Assembly (NCBI GenBank): GCA_965208065.1
Contig: OZ242313.1
Coordinates: 1,798,001 to 1,862,000 of the forward strand
DNA: 64,000 nucleotides
Origin: Bin103 sp002238925
GTDB lineage: Bacteria > Spirochaetota > Spirochaetia > SZUA-6 > Bin103
Reading direction: 5' to 3'
Shown: positions 60,923-64,000 of the stretch, one piece after another
How positions within the stretch are numbered: position 1 is the stretch's first letter
Layout of the letters: each line of letters opens with the position of its first letter
Translations under genes and position numbers: made by a program
The notes under the pieces: model-generated
Databases searched by the model: none
What the model saw: the letters and a program-made list of their open reading frames with translations, nothing else
Told to the model about the DNA's origin: nothing

Positions 60923-62071
60923 GTGGCAGTCTTCATTTCTTTACGGATGCCGAGCGGCAAGGGAGTCGGGTTGCCGGTTGGCATCTCCCGCGCGCCTCTG
61001 TGGCGGCGGATTGCACGTTCTCCATTCGCGTCCGGGTCGCCGGTGGTGTTGCGCCTTGCCCGCGGTACGGCGCTGCTGGCCGGCGCCGGGGTGCTGCTGG
61101 TGGTGACCGCCGCGGCGCTCGGCTCGTACGCCATTCCCCTGCCGGATACCGCGGCAATCCTGCTCGACCTGGTGGGCCTGGGGGCTGGTGCCGCCGGCGC
61201 CACCGAGCGGGCGATCGTGGCGACGATCCGGCTGCCGCGCATTGTGCTGGCGCTGCTGGTGGGCGCCGCGCTCGGCACCGCCGGGGCGGTGATGCAGGGG
61301 TTGTTCCGCAACCCGATGGCCGATCCGGGGATAATCGGCGTCTCCACCGGCGGGGCGCTGGGTGCGGTGATCGCGATTGCCGTCGGCGCGCAAGCGGCGT
61401 GGCCGCTGGCGCTGCCGGCGATGGCGTTCGCGGGAGCGGCCGGCGCGCTGGCGCTGGTATTTGCGGTCGCATCGGTGGGCGGGCGCTTCTCCATGGCGGC
61501 GCTGCTGCTGGCCGGCGTGGCGGTGAGCCTGTTTCTGGCCGCCATCATCTCCGCCATCGTGCTGTTTACTGAGGATCTCGGGGCGCAGCGCGAAATGATC
61601 TTCTGGCTCGCCGGCGGCCTCGATGCGTCGCGCTGGACGCACGTGCGGCTGGCGGCGCCGTTCATCCTGGCCGGGCTGGCCGTGTCGGTGCTGTTGGCGC
61701 GCGACCTCAACCTGCTCACCCTGAGCGAGGAGGAAGCGCGCGCGCTCGGCGTGCGCGTCGGGGTGACCCGCACCGTCCTGCTGCTGGCCGCTTCGCTGGT
61801 TACCGGTACGGCGGTGGCGTTCTCCGGCACCATCGCGTTTGTCGGGCTCATCGTGCCGCACGCGCTGCGGCTGCAGGCCGGCGCCGACCATCGGGTGCTG
61901 GTGCCGCTGAGTGCGCTGGGCGGGGCGCTGTTTCTGCTCGCTGCCGACACCCTGGCACGGCTGGTCATCGCCCCGGCGGAGATGCGCGTCGGCATCATTA
62001 CGTCGCTCGTGGGAGCGCCGTTCTTCATCCTGCTGCTCGCCCGCCACAAGGCCCGGGCGGGAGCACTGTAA
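60923..62071 (+). CDS. ABC permease, FecCD/BtuC family (cobalamin uptake)
   Basis: About 382 residues with some ten helices. TIRLPRIVLALLVGAALGTA and VMQGLFRNPMADPGIIGVSTG are the FecCD signatures, and VAFSGTIAFVGLIVPHALRL is the C-terminal one. The cobalamin riboswitch upstream makes B12 or corrinoid the likely substrate, over siderophore. GTG 60923 follows AAAGAG; ATG 60947 is an alternative. It forms the channel of the importer with the ATPase at 63.1 kb. BtuC name is inferred from the switch and not from unique residues. Confidence 0.88.
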   Translation: MAVFISLRMPSGKGVGLPVGISRAPLWRRIARSPFASGSPVVLRLARGTALLAGAGVLLVVTAAALGSYAIPLPDTAAILLDLVGLGAGAAGATERAIVATIRLPRIVLALLVGAALGTAGAVMQGLFRNPMADPGIIGVSTGGALGAVIAIAVGAQAAWPLALPAMAFAGAAGALALVFAVASVGGRFSMAALLLAGVAVSLFLAAIISAIVLFTEDLGAQREMIFWLAGGLDASRWTHVRLAAPFILAGLAVSVLLARDLNLLTLSEEEARALGVRVGVTRTVLLLAASLVTGTAVAFSGTIAFVGLIVPHALRLQAGADHRVLVPLSALGGALFLLAADTLARLVIAPAEMRVGIITSLVGAPFFILLLARHKARAGAL

Positions 62072-62091
62072 CTTTTTGGGAGAAAAAAAAG

Positions 62092-63093
62092 ATGAATATG
62101 TTTCGGTTATTGGCCGGCGCCCTGTTGTGCGGCGCGGCTGCGGGCGCGTTCGGGGACGGGTATCCGGCCGTCGCGGGCATCGTGGACGCCGGCAACCGTG
62201 GCTGGCCGCGCGAGGTTGACAGTAGCGAGGGCCGCGTGCGGCTGGCCGCGCCGCCGCAGCGTATCCTGGCGCTGTCGCTCGGCCACGACGAGATGCTGCT
62301 TGCCCTGGTCGGGCGGGAGCGGCTGGCCGGCGTCGGGCCGTTTGCGGCAGACACTACCTACTCCAACGTCGCCGGCCTGGTTGCCGGGCTCGACACCCTG
62401 CCGTCCAACGACCCGGAGGCGATTCTGGCCATGCGTCCCGACCTGATCGTGGTGTCGCGCTACACCAAGGCAGACCTGGTGGAATTGATCAAGGAGACCG
62501 GCGTGCCGGTGGTGCGTACCGCACTGGAGAACTCCGCGGCGGGCAACATTCCCAATATTCTGCTGCTCGGCTACCTGCTCGGCGTCGAGCAGCGCGCACT
62601 GGAGCTGGTCGCGGAGATCGAGGGCCGCATCGCGGCGGTGGCGGAACGGGTGCCGGCAGCCGGCGATCCCGCCATGCCGGCGGTGCTGGCGATCGCGCGC
62701 TTCTCCGACACCATCTACGCGGCCGGCGGCGGTACCACCGAAGGCGGCATCGTCAAGGCGGCCGGCGGCGTGAACGCGGCCGCCCGCGGCGGCATCGACG
62801 GGCACCAGACGGTGAGCATCGAGTCGCTGGCGGCGCTGGCTCCGGAGGTGATCCTGATCACCCAGCCGGCCGAGATGGGCGGTACGGCGCTGCACGACGA
62901 ACTGACAGCGGCGCCGGCGCTGGCGGCTGTTCCCGCGGTCGCCTCCGGGCGCGTGCTGGTGGTGGCGCCGCGCTACTACACCACCCTGTCGCACTGGAAC
63001 GTGCGCGGCATCGAGGAGACCGCCCGCCTGCTGTATCCGGATCGCTTCACCGGGGTGGAATTCCCCGACTTCGCGCCCTACGAGGGGCAGTGA
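62092..63093 (+). CDS. ABC substrate-binding protein, BtuF-like
   Basis: 333 residues. A short signal peptide (MFRLLAGALLCGAAAGAFG) includes a Cys but no clear lipobox, so it is probably soluble. PQRILALSLGHDEMLLALVG, RERLAGVGPFAADT, EAILAMRPDLIVVSRYT and IPNILLLGYLLGVEQRA match the class-III binding proteins for B12 and siderophores. GGGAG precedes the ATG by about ten bases. The stop overlaps the ATPase start (GTGA). Confidence 0.88.
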   Translation: MNMFRLLAGALLCGAAAGAFGDGYPAVAGIVDAGNRGWPREVDSSEGRVRLAAPPQRILALSLGHDEMLLALVGRERLAGVGPFAADTTYSNVAGLVAGLDTLPSNDPEAILAMRPDLIVVSRYTKADLVELIKETGVPVVRTALENSAAGNIPNILLLGYLLGVEQRALELVAEIEGRIAAVAERVPAAGDPAMPAVLAIARFSDTIYAAGGGTTEGGIVKAAGGVNAAARGGIDGHQTVSIESLAALAPEVILITQPAEMGGTALHDELTAAPALAAVPAVASGRVLVVAPRYYTTLSHWNVRGIEETARLLYPDRFTGVEFPDFAPYEGQ

Positions 63094-63920
63094 CCACGCC
63101 GCCCGCAGGCAACGACCTGGCCGCGCGCGGCGTGTCGGTGCGCCTCGGCGGCGTGCCGGTGCTGCGCTCGGTATCGGTGACCGCGCGCGCCGGCGAGGTG
63201 ACCGGGGTGATCGGACCCAACGGCGCGGGCAAGAGCACGCTGCTGCGCGTGCTCGCCGGCGTGCTGGCGGCCGAATCGGGAACGGTGCAACTCGGCGCGG
63301 CGGACCTGCATGGCGTGGCCTCCCGCACCCGCGCGCAGCGTGTCGCCTACCTGCCGCAACAGGACGCGGCGCAGCCGTTCACGGCGCTGGAGACGGTGCT
63401 GATGGGCCGCTACCCCTACCTGCGGCGGTTTCAACTGGAAGGACGCCGCGACCGGCAGATCGCACATGCGGCGCTGGCCCGCACCGAGAGCCGGCGCTTC
63501 GCGGCGCGCGGGCTGGACCGCCTGTCGGGCGGCGAGCGGCAGCGCGTGCTGCTGGCGCGCGCGCTGGCCCAGCAGGCGGGCGTACTGGTGCTCGACGAGC
63601 CGTTGGCCAGCCTCGACCTGCGCCACCGGCTGGCGGTGCTGGCAACCCTCCGGCGCGAGGCGGCCGGCGGCGCGGCCGTGGTGGTGGCGCTGCACGACGT
63701 GGAGCTGGCCGGGCGCTATTGCGACCGGCTGGTGCTGCTGGCGGCGGGGCGGGTGGCGAGTTGCGGCAGCCCGCGCGAGGTGCTGGTCCCGGAGCAATTC
63801 CGGGCGGTGTTCGGGGTGGAGGCGCTGGTGTCGCAGGACTCGGCGTCGGGGCAGCCGCGGGTGTGGCTGGTCGGCCCGAGCGAGCGCGCGGGCGCGCAGG
63901 TGCACGATGGACCTGGTTGA
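63090..63920 (+). CDS. ABC ATP-binding protein, BtuD/FecE-like
   Basis: 276 residues from GTG 63090. Walker A is GPNGAGKST, the signature LSGGERQRVLLARALA, Walker B VLVLDEPLASLD and the switch His VVALHDVELAG. YLPQQDAAQPFTALETVLMGRYPYL is the Q-loop region of FecE/BtuD proteins. It is coupled to the binding-protein gene. With the permease it makes a complete importer. Confidence 0.92.
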   Translation: MTTPPAGNDLAARGVSVRLGGVPVLRSVSVTARAGEVTGVIGPNGAGKSTLLRVLAGVLAAESGTVQLGAADLHGVASRTRAQRVAYLPQQDAAQPFTALETVLMGRYPYLRRFQLEGRRDRQIAHAALARTESRRFAARGLDRLSGGERQRVLLARALAQQAGVLVLDEPLASLDLRHRLAVLATLRREAAGGAAVVVALHDVELAGRYCDRLVLLAAGRVASCGSPREVLVPEQFRAVFGVEALVSQDSASGQPRVWLVGPSERAGAQVHDGPG

Positions 63921-64000
63921 CGCGACCGGCGGCCGCTGCGCCCGCCGGTTGGTGGTCCGGAAGCACGTGCTTGGCTGCGTCGTCGCCTACCGGCATGGCA
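63907..64000 (+). CDS. Start of an unidentified gene, cut by the window edge
   Basis: An ATG at 63907 opens a frame that overlaps the ATPase end by 14 bases and runs to the window end with no stop (31 codons: DLVDATGGRCARRLVVRKHV, then LGCVVAYRHG). The tight overlap suggests a further gene of the B12 operon, such as a corrinoid-handling enzyme, but the residues are too few to name it. Confidence 0.45.
   Translation, partial: MDLVDATGGRCARRLVVRKHVLGCVVAYRHG

Overview
This window is a G+C-rich, densely packed bacterial chromosome segment with genes on both strands and many 1-8 base gene overlaps. It holds housekeeping genes (purF, leuA, lipA, mnmE, mnmG, dusB-type, queG, erpA), aerobic functions (heme A synthesis ctaA/ctaB, superoxide dismutase, thiol peroxidase), several ABC and MFS transporters, two PhyH oxygenases, two sugar-type oxidoreductases and an RsbU/RsbW/STAS partner-switching module. 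The lineage cannot be fixed from sequence alone. Spirochaete-like signalling and UMF1-type transporters together with aerobic, PhyH-rich content would suit a free-living or host-associated aerobic spirochaete or a similar marine lineage, but this is inference. No rRNA, tRNA, CRISPR array, phage or intact insertion sequence was found.

Layout. 1-4.1 kb: 3' end of purF, an orphan iron-type binding protein behind an A+T-rich operator-like island, a PhyH oxygenase and nudC. 4.2-10.9 kb: a leftward operon potA-D-B-C-like, PhyH, MFS and a small membrane protein. 11.0-16.0 kb: tpx and a 1459-residue RelE-fold/UvrD helicase/repeat protein. 16.0-21.0 kb: a leftward cluster of Gfo/Idh/MocA oxidoreductase, MFS and a glycosidase-like beta-propeller protein, with a second oxidoreductase divergent from it. 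21.2-23.7 kb: leuA with a complete leucine attenuator (leader peptide, antiterminator arm, terminator), divergent from a ribbon-helix-helix-like gene. 23.7-32.5 kb: sodA-trxB, dus, lipA, ctaA-ctaB, a GPP34 protein, cdd, erpA with a small partner gene, and an Rpn-type nuclease carrying 12-bp tandem repeats. 32.5-33.2 kb: non-coding, ending in a relic of an oligopeptide permease C-terminus. 33.2-37.3 kb: cupin, queG, mnmE, exported helical-repeat protein. 37.4-43.0 kb: a five-gene oligopeptide-type ABC operon. 43.2-45.8 kb: FNR-like reductase and mnmG. 45.8-53.1 kb: a six-gene leftward signalling operon. 53.2-56.9 kb: amt, mtn and a UMF1-type MFS. 56.9-60.5 kb: prpB-prpC-prpD. 60.6-64.0 kb: a cobalamin riboswitch in front of a BtuCFD-type uptake operon that runs off the end.

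How the parts work together. The signalling operon (sensor, sensor-HAMP-MFS fusion, periplasmic binding protein, SpoIIE phosphatase with a decayed kinase domain, STAS antagonist, RsbW-like kinase) looks like one pathway from an envelope signal to a sigma factor or other partner-switch output, and is the best candidate for an undescribed system. The helicase fusion is the second. The propionate (methylcitrate) genes lie head-to-head with the B12 uptake operon. Several start codons sit 6-11 bases after a -10-like hexamer, which suggests frequent leaderless or near-leaderless transcripts.
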